This document shows, piece by piece, positions 7,921 through 16,873 of a DNA stretch of 64,000 nucleotides; the first letter of the stretch is position 1; the number at the start of each line of letters is the position of its first letter. Where the stretch lies: contig NZ_KE386952.1 of the NCBI RefSeq assembly GCF_000429785.1, positions 210,917-274,916 on the forward strand, written 5' to 3'. Origin of the DNA: Chitinibacter tainanensis DSM 15459 (lineage in GTDB: Bacteria; Pseudomonadota; Gammaproteobacteria; Burkholderiales; Chitinibacteraceae). The notes beneath the pieces are model-generated. The model did no database searches and was not told the origin of the DNA. It was given only the letters and a program-made list of their open reading frames with translations. Position numbers and translations under genes: made by a program.

Positions 7921-9417
7921 ATGTACCCAACCCTTTTGCTCGCCAGTGTGGCGGCCGCCTTACTCAGCGCCTGCGGTGGCGGCTTACCCACCCCGGGCAG
8001 CACACCCGCCCCGAGCCAGGCCCCAACACCGGCCCCCAGCCCTAGCCCCGCACCGCTGACAGCGGCAGGGGTTTGGCTGGCCCCCGCCTATGGCTATGCA
8101 CTGCAAATCAGCCCTACGGCACAGGGCTATCGCTGGGCGCGGTTTGATTACACCTCGCAAGGCTGCCTGCTGAGTGAAACCCAGCAACTGGCGGCCAGCG
8201 AGCTGGCGCAGCGCTTGCAGATCGACCCGGCCCAGCGGCTGGCGCAATATCGTGAAGCCGGTCAGGTTTACAGCACCGGCATCGAGTTTGCCCCCGCCAG
8301 CGCCTTGCCCACGCAGTGTAGTGAAGCACAGCGCCGCCGCAGCGTGGATGAGGCCGGCTATCGCGCCGACCCGAATGCCGATTTACAGCTGATCTGGCAC
8401 ACTTTTGCCGAGCATTATCATGATTTTCACCTGAGCCAGACCGATTGGCGGGCGCTGCGCCCCGCTGCTAATGCTTTAGCGGCCAGCGCAGGCGATGCCG
8501 AAGTGTTTGCCGCCGCCTGCACACTGACCAGCGTGCTGCAAGATGGGCATGTCAGCATTTTTCATGGTGAAGACAGCTGCACCACCACCCGCAAACCCAT
8601 GCTCAGCGATCTGCTTGCCGAGGAATACGCCAGCCAGCAGCAATGGACACCGCCGTTCAGCTCAAGCCAGCAGGCCGCACTGCAAGACTATGTCAGCCAA
8701 GGCATTCAGCAGCGCAAAGCTCTGCCGGCCCTGCGTTATGCCCACGCGGGCACGGCTGGCGCCGCGGCTAATCAACAACTGCAATGGTTTATCACTGCAC
8801 AGGGTTATGGCTATCTGGCCATTCACCAGTTATCGGGCTTCAGTGCGCAGGACACACTGGCCAGCGATGTGGAGGCGCTGGAAGCCGGTCTCGCGCAAGC
8901 ACTGCAGCAACTTGGCCAAACCAAGGGGCTGATTATTGATTTGCGCTACAACCCCGGCGGCTATGACGAAACGGCGCTACGGGTCATGCGCCGGCTCCTG
9001 CCCGCGGCACAAACGCTGTTTAGCAAACAGGCGCGTCTGGGCGAGGCGCGCACCGCTTTGCGCCCAGTGCGCCTCAGCCCAGCGGAGAGTAGCTACCGCC
9101 AGCCGATTGCCGCGCTGATCAGCAATAGCACGTTTAGCGCGGGCGAAATTTTGGCGCTGTCTTTACGCAGCCGGCCACGCACGGTGTTGATTGGCGAAGC
9201 CAGCGGCGGCGCGCTCTCCGATACCTTGGTAAAACGCACCAGCGGCAAGGTGAATTTCAGTCTCTCGAACGAGTTTTACTATTCACCACAAGGGGAATGG
9301 TTTGAAGCGCGTGGGGTGCCAGTGAGCATCCCCGCCGCCCTGCCCAGCAGCGCTGATCTTGCCCAGCAACACGACCCCGGCATGGTGGCAGCGCTGGCTT
9401 GGTTGCGCCAGCAATAG
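7921..9417 (+). CDS. S41 family (C-terminal processing-type) peptidase, lipoprotein
   Basis: A 498-residue secreted serine protease. It opens with a lipoprotein signal whose lipobox LSAC places the lipidated Cys at 18, followed by a Pro/Ser/Thr-rich tether to about residue 50. The tail-protease core contains GLIIDLRYNPGG near 335-346 and the catalytic serine in NSTFSAGE (Ser406). No clear PDZ domain is visible. The GEASGG segment around 425 is typical of the family. CCGGAG lies 10 bases before the ATG. Its divergence from the two-component pair suggests an envelope-quality role under that pair, but the substrate is unknown. Confidence 0.85.
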   Translation: MYPTLLLASVAAALLSACGGGLPTPGSTPAPSQAPTPAPSPSPAPLTAAGVWLAPAYGYALQISPTAQGYRWARFDYTSQGCLLSETQQLAASELAQRLQIDPAQRLAQYREAGQVYSTGIEFAPASALPTQCSEAQRRRSVDEAGYRADPNADLQLIWHTFAEHYHDFHLSQTDWRALRPAANALAASAGDAEVFAAACTLTSVLQDGHVSIFHGEDSCTTTRKPMLSDLLAEEYASQQQWTPPFSSSQQAALQDYVSQGIQQRKALPALRYAHAGTAGAAANQQLQWFITAQGYGYLAIHQLSGFSAQDTLASDVEALEAGLAQALQQLGQTKGLIIDLRYNPGGYDETALRVMRRLLPAAQTLFSKQARLGEARTALRPVRLSPAESSYRQPIAALISNSTFSAGEILALSLRSRPRTVLIGEASGGALSDTLVKRTSGKVNFSLSNEFYYSPQGEWFEARGVPVSIPAALPSSADLAQQHDPGMVAALAWLRQQ

Positions 9418-9418
9418 C

Positions 9419-9478
9419 GGGGTATTGGCTGCAAAGCAATAGCGGAAATAGCCTTGATTGCAATACCCCAGTCGGTAT
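9419..9478. repeat. Inverted repeat with ATACC-N6-GGTAT palindrome
   Basis: GGGGTATTG (9419-9427) is complementary to CAATACCCC (9461-9469), and the latter begins a second palindrome ATACC-CCAGTC-GGTAT (9463-9478). It lies between convergent genes, so it may serve as a transcription end. It belongs to the dispersed family seen across the window. Confidence 0.6.
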
Positions 9479-11022
9479 CAGCAAATCGTAAAAAACTCGA
9501 ATAGCTCGTAGCTGGGGGTTTGCTCCAGCAGCCGGCTGGCGCGCAAAACCTGCTCGCCAGCCGCACTGTGCAAATGCAGCTCGCGCATTGGGCCAAAACT
9601 GCCGCGCGGGGCGATCAAGAGCGCCGGACGTTCCATCTGTGGCCAGGGCGGCAGCGCCAGGCAATGCAAGGGCGCCGCCCCTGCCACCCCCGGGCTGAGC
9701 TGCAACAGCGCTGGCCATGGTGACAGCGATAGAATCTCAATACCGATCTCGGTGCTTTCGGCTTCCAGATCGACGGTTTGCCAGCGCACCGCCGCCAGCA
9801 ACCAGCCCACCTCGCGCTGATCGCACACCAGCAGTGCATCCCCCACCCGGCAAGGCAAATGATCGCCTTCGATACTCAGCCGCAGGGCGTAGCCACCCGC
9901 ACCCGCGTTCAGAATTTCCCAATACGCCGGGCCTGCCGCATCTCGGCCGCTTGGCGCGCGGCGTAAGGGCGCAGCGTCGGCCAAACTGAGTGGCTGGCCG
10001 GCATTGAGCTGCACCGCGGCCTGGCGCAGGCCATACAGCACGGCGAGGCTGCCTTGCTCGGGCTGGCGCGGGGCCGCCCGGCGAATGTGATTATCAAAAC
10101 GGCGCGCGAGCTTGCGCCAGAGCAACACCGGAATCTCCGGCTGCACGCCATGATGGATTTGATCGTTTTCGATGCGCTCGATAATCCGGGTAAGCTGGCG
10201 CAGCAGCGGCCCCGTTTCCAGCCATAGGGCGATCCCGGTTTGTGGGTCGACTTCCTGATGCGGCAAGACCGGGGGCAAATCTTGATCCAGCAAGAGCAAA
10301 AAGCCCGTACGCCCGGGCGCTACATCGCCCAGCTTGCGGATTTCGCAGCTTTCGGTATCGGTTTGGATAATGCGGCGGATTTGCAATTGCTCGAGGCTGC
10401 TAAACGCCGGCAGATTGGCCAGCGAAAGCAGCAGGCATTCTTTGTACAGCAACAGCATCGGCGAGGGCGGCGCCGTGCTGATCAGCTGCAAACTGATATC
10501 GCCACGCGTGACGGCGTATTTGAATAAGGTATGCAGCTGTAGCCACACGCCATCCGGCACCGGCGCATAGGCGCGCTGGCACGCCCAGATCAGGGCCAGA
10601 TAGGTACTGAATAAATCCACCAGCACGGCGGCGATTGGCTTGCGGCCCAGATAAAAGCGCGCTTCGGCCAAGTCACGCAGAGTGTGCTTCAGGCCATTGG
10701 CCTGCTCCAGCAACAGCGCACACAAAAAGCCCAGCTCTTGCTTAGTGCGGCCCATCGGCTGCTTGCTCAGCGCCTGCTCGGGCTGAATTAGCCGCGCCAG
10801 CGTGGCGATAATCGGCTGGTAGCGCTGCATCAGCTGATAGCGCAGCTTGGGCTCCAGCTGGGTGCGATTTAATTGCACCAGCTGATCGAGCACCTGGCTG
10901 GCGCTGCTTTGGGTACTTAAGAGCTGCAATGAGCCCAGCCATTCTTCCAGCGCATGCGGATCCCGATCCAGCCGGCTGGCGGGTTGCTGGGTAATTTCCG
11001 GAGTGATTAATGCCTCAAGCAC
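9478..11022 (-). CDS. PilZ-like domain protein, function unknown
   Basis: A 514-residue cytoplasmic protein without signal or membrane segments. The first 300 residues are helical and I do not recognise them. The last 130 read like a degenerate PilZ barrel: WEILNAGAGGYALRLSI, GDALLVCD and GWLLAAVRW match the pattern of such barrels, but no clear RxxxR c-di-GMP motif is visible. It starts at GTG 11022 with only a weak ribosome site, and no better in-frame start is seen. Given the many GGDEF proteins nearby, a c-di-GMP-related role is conceivable but unproven. Confidence 0.55.
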   Translation of the reverse strand: MLEALITPEITQQPASRLDRDPHALEEWLGSLQLLSTQSSASQVLDQLVQLNRTQLEPKLRYQLMQRYQPIIATLARLIQPEQALSKQPMGRTKQELGFLCALLLEQANGLKHTLRDLAEARFYLGRKPIAAVLVDLFSTYLALIWACQRAYAPVPDGVWLQLHTLFKYAVTRGDISLQLISTAPPSPMLLLYKECLLLSLANLPAFSSLEQLQIRRIIQTDTESCEIRKLGDVAPGRTGFLLLLDQDLPPVLPHQEVDPQTGIALWLETGPLLRQLTRIIERIENDQIHHGVQPEIPVLLWRKLARRFDNHIRRAAPRQPEQGSLAVLYGLRQAAVQLNAGQPLSLADAAPLRRAPSGRDAAGPAYWEILNAGAGGYALRLSIEGDHLPCRVGDALLVCDQREVGWLLAAVRWQTVDLEAESTEIGIEILSLSPWPALLQLSPGVAGAAPLHCLALPPWPQMERPALLIAPRGSFGPMRELHLHSAAGEQVLRASRLLEQTPSYELFEFFTIC

Positions 11023-11164
11023 AGCGTGTATGCCTTATTGCGCAGCGCGCAAACCAAAGAGAGCCGCCAGTATGCGAGCCTCGCTCGCCGTATGTCATTG
11101 GTATTATGCCGTAAATACATAGAGGCCAGCTTGTCGCACCGCAAGCGCTGGCCTGCGCTGCAAC

Positions 11165-11530
11165 TTAGCCCTGCGCGTCGATATCCTGCAGCGACTCTTC
11201 GCCTTTGGTAGTCAGGAAATGGCCGACTTGATCAGGGCGCACTTCCAAATGCCCTTTGCGCAGCAGAAAAGCCAGCGCCTCGCCATGCGCCCGAGCGGTT
11301 GGGTCGGCTTTCAGTTTGCGCAGGGTTTCCACGCATAAATTCGAAAACAAATACTCGCGCCCTTGCGGGGTGATTTCCAAAATGCCGGTTTTGCGCGCAT
11401 AGGCCGCAAGCTTATTGCCGGTGAGTGCCCGCACATTTTTGAACACATTGTGGCTCAGGCGGGTGCTGGTCAGGCCGCGGCTCACTTCGATCAGGGCCGC
11501 CAGCTCGGCTTTGGATAATTTAAGACTCAT
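11165..11530 (-). CDS. Small protein of unknown function, winged-helix-like
   Basis: A 121-residue basic cytoplasmic protein. The central segment ILEITPQGREYLF and the end GHFLTTKGEESL look like the wings of two helix-turn-helix units, but I do not recognise a named family. An ATG with GGATGA upstream supports the start. It stands alone between two leftward genes. Confidence 0.6.
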   Translation of the reverse strand: MSLKLSKAELAALIEVSRGLTSTRLSHNVFKNVRALTGNKLAAYARKTGILEITPQGREYLFSNLCVETLRKLKADPTARAHGEALAFLLRKGHLEVRPDQVGHFLTTKGEESLQDIDAQG

Positions 11531-11653
11531 ACAGATTCATCCGATAACGTTGCCCCGCATGATACGCGCTTTCGCCCCGCCACTGCGTACCACAAGGCCC
11601 CAGCGGCAAAGGGCATAGCCTACCCTGGGGCCCTCGCCAGTATTCAGCCCCAT

Positions 11654-11670
11654 ATACCTAGGCACGTATA
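11654..11670. repeat. Palindrome TATAC-N7-GTATA
   Basis: A variant of the dispersed intergenic palindrome, in the 240-base gap between the small gene and the dehydrogenase. The same gap holds no gene. Confidence 0.45.
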
Positions 11671-11715
11671 ACCACGGAGGCGCCATTATTATTTGCCTTA
11701 AAGCACATACCCAGT

Positions 11716-11739
11716 AAAAACCCGCCAAGCGGCGGGTTT
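11716..11739 (-). terminator. Terminator of the alcohol dehydrogenase gene
   Basis: A5 followed by CCCGCC-AAGC-GGCGGG and TTT. On the minus strand the stem is followed by five T, 34 bases past the stop codon. Confidence 0.8.
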
Positions 11740-11772
11740 CTTCGGCTTCAGCGGCGCAGCGCGCCGACAGGC

Positions 11773-12924
11773 TTAGAGGGCAGCAGCGAAAATCGCGCAG
11801 ACTTCGTCAAAGCTTGGCTGTTTCGGATTGGTCAGACCGCAGGCATCTTTGAGTGCATTTTGGGCCAAGGTAGGGATATCTTCCGCCTTGGCGCCCAGCT
11901 GGCCCACACCGCTTGGGATGCCAACATCGGCCGCCAGCGAGCGAATCGCATCCAGACATACATCCGCTGCGGCGTTATCCGAGAGGCCGGCTACCGATTC
12001 ACCCATCGCGCGGGCCACATCGCCCAGCCGTTTGGCCGCCACCTGCTTGTTATAGGCCTGCACATGCGGCAGCAAGATGGCATTACACACGCCGTGCGGC
12101 AAATCGTAGAAGCCCCCCAGCTGATGCGCCATGGCATGCACATAGCCCAGCGAGGCATTATTAAACGCCATCCCGGCCAGGAATTGCGCATAGGCCATTT
12201 GCTCGCGCGCTTCCAGATCTTGCCCATTGGCCACCGCGCGGCGCAGATACTGGCTGATGATGTCTACCGCTTTGAGCGCGCAGGCATCGGTAATCGGGGT
12301 CGCCGCAGTAGATACATAGGCTTCGATCGCGTGAGTGAGCGCATCCATCCCCGTGGCGGCGGTCAGGCCAGCGGGTTTCAGCAGCATCAGCTCTGGGTCG
12401 TTCACCGACAAAATCGGCGTGGTGTGTTTATCCACAATCGCCATTTTCACATGCCGGGCTTCGTCGGTAATGATGCAGAAGCGGGTCATTTCACTGGCCG
12501 TACCGGCGGTGGTGTTAATCGCAATCAGTGGCAGTTGAGGCTTGGCCGAACGATCCACGCCTTCGTAATCTTTGATACTGCCGCCATTCACGGCCACCAA
12601 GGCAATCCCCTTGGCACAATCATGCGGCGAGCCACCACCCAGTGAAATCACGCAATCACAGCCGTTTTTTTGCAACAGCGCCAGGCCAGCCTCTACATTG
12701 CCGGTGGTCGGGTTGGGCTGAACGCCATCAAACACCACACTGGCCACACCGTATTCAGTCAAGAGGCTTGTCACTTTTTGCACGATGCCCACCGCCACCA
12801 GCGGCACATCGGTCACGATCAGGGCTTTTTGATAACCATAGGACTGGATGGTTTTCGCGGCATCGGCCAGACAGCCAGCGCCCATCAGATTCACGGTTGG
12901 TATAAAAAATGCAGTGGTAGTCAT
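11773..12924 (-). CDS. Iron-containing alcohol dehydrogenase (group III)
   Basis: NAD-dependent dehydrogenase interconverting primary alcohols and aldehydes in the cytoplasm. The 383 residues are the normal size and resemble Zymomonas AdhB and E. coli YiaY. The Rossmann-type [13 protein letters not shown] motif near 97-109 binds NAD. The metal ligands are in the region [11 protein letters not shown] and in [15 protein letters not shown], with its pair of histidines. ATG 12924 has GGGG eight bases upstream. It has its own terminator and no partner gene, so the physiological substrate (ethanol is the usual one) is inferred. Confidence 0.9.
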   Translation of the reverse strand: MTTTAFFIPTVNLMGAGCLADAAKTIQSYGYQKALIVTDVPLVAVGIVQKVTSLLTEYGVASVVFDGVQPNPTTGNVEAGLALLQKNGCDCVISLGGGSPHDCAKGIALVAVNGGSIKDYEGVDRSAKPQLPLIAINTTAGTASEMTRFCIITDEARHVKMAIVDKHTTPILSVNDPELMLLKPAGLTAATGMDALTHAIEAYVSTAATPITDACALKAVDIISQYLRRAVANGQDLEAREQMAYAQFLAGMAFNNASLGYVHAMAHQLGGFYDLPHGVCNAILLPHVQAYNKQVAAKRLGDVARAMGESVAGLSDNAAADVCLDAIRSLAADVGIPSGVGQLGAKAEDIPTLAQNALKDACGLTNPKQPSFDEVCAIFAAAL

Positions 12925-13182
12925 GAGCAATCCCCTTTCAGGATCTGGATCAGGTGCACCCAGCCTACGCCCAGTTTCACTGTAAGAATTTGCGCCAAAG
13001 CAAACCCTGCTGACGTCGATTTAGCGAGCGTGCATTTATCCACTTCCGCGCCTTGGCGCTAGCAAAATCGCGGCCTACCGAGCAATACGGCAAAGCATTT
13101 AGCTGGCCAATTGGCGCAAAGCGTCGCCGATCTACCACAGCCGGGGCATGCCGTAGTCCATCGCCGGGTACTACCGCTGATA

Positions 13183-13938
13183 ATGGACAAAACTGTGATG
13201 GAAACCCTCGGAATGAACTGTACCGGTTGCGGTGCGGCGCTCGCGATCGATGCGCTGGTTTGCCCCTACTGCGGATTGCACAATGCGGTTGACCTATTGG
13301 CAATCCGCGATTTCAAAGTGCTGGCTGAACACAGCGAACTGCGCTGCCCGGCAGGCTGCGGCGATCTGCGCTTATTGCAACTGGGTGCGGGCCTGCACAC
13401 CACGGTGGGACACTGCCCCAGCTGCAATGGTCTGCATTTCGCCCCGGGCGCTTTGCAAATTGCCCTCGATAAAGTCGCTGGCCAGGTGCGCGAAATTAAC
13501 CACGGCCGGCTGGCGCGAATCAAAGCCGAGCGCATCCCAAGCGATAGCGTGCGCTACCGTCCCTGCCCGGTGTGCCAAAAACTGATGCACCGGCGCGCAT
13601 TTAGCCCACAGGTACGGATCATCGTCGATGATTGCCATGCCCATGGCCAATGGCTGGATAGCGGGGAATTCACCGTACTGGCCGAATGGCACGAGGCCGG
13701 CGGCCAGCAGCTGGCGGCGCAAGAGGCCGAACGCCAACAGCGCATAGCCAGCGTACAGGGCAATCTGCCACCCCCGCCACCCACCGAGCCGACGCCCGTT
13801 GGCCAGCGCCCGCTGCCGGATTGGCTCAGTGCGCTCTTGATCGCCGGCGTCATCGCCTGGCTATTTGGCCTGATCTGGCCGGTGTGGCTACTACTCGCTG
13901 GTGCGGCAGGCAGCTGGTGGTGGCAACGGCGGGGCTAG
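13183..13938 (+). CDS. Zinc-ribbon membrane protein (TFIIB-type zinc finger)
   Basis: A 251-residue protein with two CxxC knuckles near the N-terminus (CTGCG and CPYCG), further cysteine pairs in CPSCNGLHFAPGAL and CPVCQKLMHRRAF, a proline-rich linker (LPPPPPTEP), and a terminal hydrophobic hairpin rich in Trp/Leu ending in WWWQRRG. The middle resembles zinc ribbons of the TFIIB-like family. In-frame starts at 13183, 13198 and 13213 are all possible, and the ribosome site does not decide. Function is unknown, and membrane anchoring is inferred from the C-terminal segment. Confidence 0.65.
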   Translation: MDKTVMETLGMNCTGCGAALAIDALVCPYCGLHNAVDLLAIRDFKVLAEHSELRCPAGCGDLRLLQLGAGLHTTVGHCPSCNGLHFAPGALQIALDKVAGQVREINHGRLARIKAERIPSDSVRYRPCPVCQKLMHRRAFSPQVRIIVDDCHAHGQWLDSGEFTVLAEWHEAGGQQLAAQEAERQQRIASVQGNLPPPPPTEPTPVGQRPLPDWLSALLIAGVIAWLFGLIWPVWLLLAGAAGSWWWQRRG

Positions 13939-13941
13939 CGA

Positions 13942-13960
13942 TATACCTAGCCATGTATAC
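13942..13960. repeat. Palindrome GATATAC...GTATAC type
   Basis: TATAC (13942-13946) and GTATA (13955-13959), embedded in a wider partial symmetry (CGATATAC with GTATACG), immediately after the zinc-ribbon gene. A variant member of the dispersed family. Confidence 0.45.
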
Positions 13961-14304
13961 GATCCCAGGCCATTTCTAAAAAGGGCTTCAGTCGTATACC
14001 CACTAGGGCGCTGTGCATTGATTCTCCTTTGCGCGGCTAAGCCCTTGTTGCAGCAATACCACGCAGCTGGGCGGCCTTTTTCTTTGTAAGCACCAAGGCC
14101 TTCGGTCAGCATGTAGAAAGAAAATCCACGTAGAACGCGTCAAACTTACGTATAGCCACGGGCCTAGTGCACGTAGCGGGCGGCAGCCCGCCACAAAGCC
14201 CCGTCAAAGCGGCAGACCGTGTAAGCCCACAACGCCACTGACATCAATCCATCAGCAAACGATGATAATCTGCCGTTTATCACTGGCAAGCATCGGATAC
14301 CTGC
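13961..14304. other. Intergenic stretch, no gene seen
   Basis: About 340 bases with no supported coding region. The only structure I see is a short GC hairpin at 14177-14191 (GGGCGG-CAG-CCCGCC type). The promoter of the next gene presumably lies in the last 100 bases. Confidence 0.5.
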
Positions 14305-15111
14305 ATGGCTGAACCTCGTTTCGATACCCCGGTTTTTATCGTGGAAAAACAAAGCACACCCGTTGATCTGAGCGCGACGCCGTTTTTCTACAATGCCGCC
14401 GGCCAACCCAGCTATGTAGCCAGCTTGCCGGCCGGGGTTACGCCACTGAGCCCGGTTGCCACCGACCCTGCACTGGCGGTGGGGCATGAATATCTGGTGC
14501 GCGAGGTGGTGGGCGTAAAGCCCAATGCACCCTATGGCATTGAAACCCAGCTGGGCATGCAGGGCGAGCGCATTTCCTACGAGCCGCTGTGGGTAAGCCG
14601 CAGCATTGCCGCTGCGTTTGGCATTACGCTGATTGCGCCGGGTGAGGCCATCCAGATCGCGAGCCCGGTGCCAACGCTGGCGCATATCGAATACGAATAC
14701 GGCGTGTTTGCCGGGCATTGGTCGCCGTATCAGGGCACCGGCAATCAGCTACTGACCGAGGTGTGTACCGATCTGGAGCACCATGATTTTCCGCATGTGT
14801 TTGCCTCGACCGATGCCGATTTTCCGCTGGTGATATCGGTCGCCCGCTACTGGCCGGCGCTGGGCAAAATCCGGCTGGCCGATTTATGGGTGCCGACGGG
14901 CTATGCGCTGTACATTCCGCCCAAACCGGCCGACCCGGCGCTGCCCTGTATTGATCTGCACAATAACCGCAATTCGGCGCGCGCCTGCTGGGGCCAGCTG
15001 CACCGGCACAGCATCCACACCGACACCTTACTGCAAGCTGAGCATGGCTATTTCTACTGGTACTGGAATGCCATCCCCACTCACCACAGCCACCCGGCCC
15101 AACCCGGCTAA
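14305..15111 (+). CDS. Protein of unknown function coupled to a PAS-GGDEF cyclase
   Basis: A 268-residue soluble-looking protein without a signal peptide. The N-terminus reads MAEPRFDTPVFIVEKQST and the rest is rich in aromatic residues and prolines. I do not recognise the family. Its stop codon overlaps an ATG in the next frame, and the diguanylate cyclase start follows 12 bases later, so the two are co-translated and probably act together. It could supply or bind a signal for the PAS domain, but nothing in the sequence proves this. An antisense frame of similar length (14164-14718) is a shadow. Confidence 0.65.
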   Translation: MAEPRFDTPVFIVEKQSTPVDLSATPFFYNAAGQPSYVASLPAGVTPLSPVATDPALAVGHEYLVREVVGVKPNAPYGIETQLGMQGERISYEPLWVSRSIAAAFGITLIAPGEAIQIASPVPTLAHIEYEYGVFAGHWSPYQGTGNQLLTEVCTDLEHHDFPHVFASTDADFPLVISVARYWPALGKIRLADLWVPTGYALYIPPKPADPALPCIDLHNNRNSARACWGQLHRHSIHTDTLLQAEHGYFYWYWNAIPTHHSHPAQPG

Positions 15112-15122
15112 TGGAGCACCGC

Positions 15123-16082
15123 ATGCCGCTCGATGAATTACTCACTCCCGATAGCGCCGTGTATAAAACCCTGCTCGAATCGACCAAGGCGATCCCCTGG
15201 CGAATCGATTGGGCCAGCATGGCTTTTACTTATATCGGCCCGCAGATCGAGCCGCTACTCGGCTGGGAGCGCGATAGCTGGCTGAGTGTGAATGACTGGG
15301 CGGAGCGTATCCACCCCGATGATCGCGAAGCGGTGGTTAATTTTTGCGTGGCGCAATCGCAAAGCGGCATTGATCACGAGGCCGACTACCGGGCGCTCAC
15401 GCGTGACAATGGCTATGTGTGGATTCGCGATGTGGTGCATGTGGTGCGCAATGCTGCTGGCGAGGTTGAGGCGCTGGTGGGGTTTATGTTCGATATCAGC
15501 GAGCGCAAAAAAACCGAAGAAAAACTCTTAAGCCTGCAAAAAGAGCTTGAAGCGCTGTCATTCAAAGATGGCCTCACCGGCATCGCCAACCGGCGCAAAT
15601 TCGATGCCCAGCTGCATGCCGAATGGGCCAACGCCCAGCGCAGTAGCGAGCCGCTGTCGCTGATCTTGCTCGATATCGATTACTTCAAGCAATACAACGA
15701 TTTATACGGGCATTTGCAAGGGGATGAGTGTCTGCGTCAAGTGGCGCAAACTTTACAGCTAGCCGCCGCTGGCCCGCGCGATCTAGCCGCCCGCTTTGGC
15801 GGGGAAGAATTTGTGATTTTGCTGCCTAATTCCGATCACAAAGCGGCGCAAAAAGTCGCCGCGCGCTGCTTGCGACTGATTGATAAATTGCAATTACCCC
15901 ATGCCAATTCCAGTGGCAGCCACCATATCACCGCCAGCTTCGGGGTGGGCACGCTGCCGGCCGGCGATGCGCGCAGCGCGGCCGAGCTAGTTGCTGCAGT
16001 CGATCGGCTGCTGTATCGCGCCAAGCAGCAAGGCCGGCATTGCATTGTGAGTGATCAGGCCAGCGAAGCCTGCACGGCCTAA
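15123..16082 (+). CDS. PAS-GGDEF diguanylate cyclase
   Basis: A 319-residue cytoplasmic protein that should make cyclic di-GMP from two GTP. A PAS fold of the PAS_3 type (about 25-125, with RIHPDDREAVV and GYVWIRDVVHVV) is joined by a coiled segment to a GGDEF domain. The signature is GGEEF at 226-230, with the substrate-binding DIDYFKQYND upstream, so it looks active. No RxxD inhibitory site is seen in the usual place. ATG 15123 is chosen because GGAG lies six bases before it. The alternative ATG 15111 overlaps the preceding stop. Operon with the unknown gene upstream. Confidence 0.92.
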   Translation: MPLDELLTPDSAVYKTLLESTKAIPWRIDWASMAFTYIGPQIEPLLGWERDSWLSVNDWAERIHPDDREAVVNFCVAQSQSGIDHEADYRALTRDNGYVWIRDVVHVVRNAAGEVEALVGFMFDISERKKTEEKLLSLQKELEALSFKDGLTGIANRRKFDAQLHAEWANAQRSSEPLSLILLDIDYFKQYNDLYGHLQGDECLRQVAQTLQLAAAGPRDLAARFGGEEFVILLPNSDHKAAQKVAARCLRLIDKLQLPHANSSGSHHITASFGVGTLPAGDARSAAELVAAVDRLLYRAKQQGRHCIVSDQASEACTA

Positions 16083-16099
16083 ATACCCCGGCAGGTATT
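16082..16099. repeat. Palindrome AATACC-CCGGCA-GGTATT
   Basis: Six-base arms with a six-base spacer, overlapping the stop codon of the cyclase gene. Followed at once by CTGGCAGAGCCAG, a second small hairpin. A typical member of the dispersed family. Confidence 0.7.
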
Positions 16100-16165
16100 G
16101 CTGGCAGAGCCAGATAAAACAAAGGCCGGCGCGCAATACACCGGCCTTGTGTTTTGGCGCGCGGC

Positions 16166-16873
16166 TTAGCGTCCGATCAGCGCGTGCACATCATGACTCA
16201 TGATGGCCAAATACGCTGCCAGCCCCAGATACAAGAGCCCGTAGCTAAAGCGATCGCCACTGCTGGCCTGATAGTAATGCTGATTAGCCGGATCGTGCGG
16301 ATCAAACTGCCACGCCAGCTTGAGCTGCGGCAAGGCCAACACGGCCACCAGCACCAGCATCGGGCTGGGCCGATACACAAACAGCGCCAGCAAAATCGGC
16401 ACGCCCAGCAGCCACAGTCGGGGCGACAAAATGGCGGTAATTCGCCCGCCATCGAACGGCGCCAGCGGTATCAGATTAAACAGATTGAGCATAAAGCCGG
16501 CATAGGCCAGCGCATAAAACAGCGGGCCGCCGCCGGCACGGGCATAAAAATAACACGCCACCGCCGCCACGGTACCCGCCAGCGGGCCAGCCAGTGCGAT
16601 ATGGGCTTCGGTTTCCACATTCATCGGCTGCGCCTTAAGTTCGATCCACGCACCAACAAAAGGGATAAACGTCGGCGCGCCCACATCCAGCCCCCGCTGG
16701 CGCGCAGCAAGATAGTGGCCCAGCTCATGCACCAGCAGCAGGCCAACGAAGCCCACGGCATACGGCCAGCCAAAGAACCAGCCATACACCAGCACCGACA
16801 GCAGCATGCTGCCGCCGGTGGTGAGCAATTTGCCCAGCTTTGCGCTGCTTAAAAGCAGCAACAAGAGCTTCAT
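16166..16873 (-). CDS. M50 family (site-2 protease-like) membrane metalloprotease
   Basis: A 235-residue polytopic membrane protein with the zinc motif HELGH at 49-53 inside a membrane segment and the second catalytic motif NLIPLAPFDGGR at 133-144, whose Asp141 completes the site. Such enzymes cut substrates within the membrane. No PDZ domain is present, so it is a minimal rhomboid-sized site-2 protease. Its start overlaps the stop of the DUF2167 gene (GTATGA), implying coupled translation and a joint role. Confidence 0.88.
   Translation of the reverse strand: MKLLLLLLSSAKLGKLLTTGGSMLLSVLVYGWFFGWPYAVGFVGLLLVHELGHYLAARQRGLDVGAPTFIPFVGAWIELKAQPMNVETEAHIALAGPLAGTVAAVACYFYARAGGGPLFYALAYAGFMLNLFNLIPLAPFDGGRITAILSPRLWLLGVPILLALFVYRPSPMLVLVAVLALPQLKLAWQFDPHDPANQHYYQASSGDRFSYGLLYLGLAAYLAIMSHDVHALIGR

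Noticed and set aside
12925-12965. Riboswitch-like sequence before the alcohol dehydrogenase
   Set aside because: GGTGCACCTGATCC recalls parts of the TPP element, but the required paired helices and the CTGAGA block are missing.
14164-14718. Minus-strand frame of 184 codons over the orphan gene
   Set aside because: The plus-strand frame is longer, continues into an overlapping cyclase start and has the better codon pattern.
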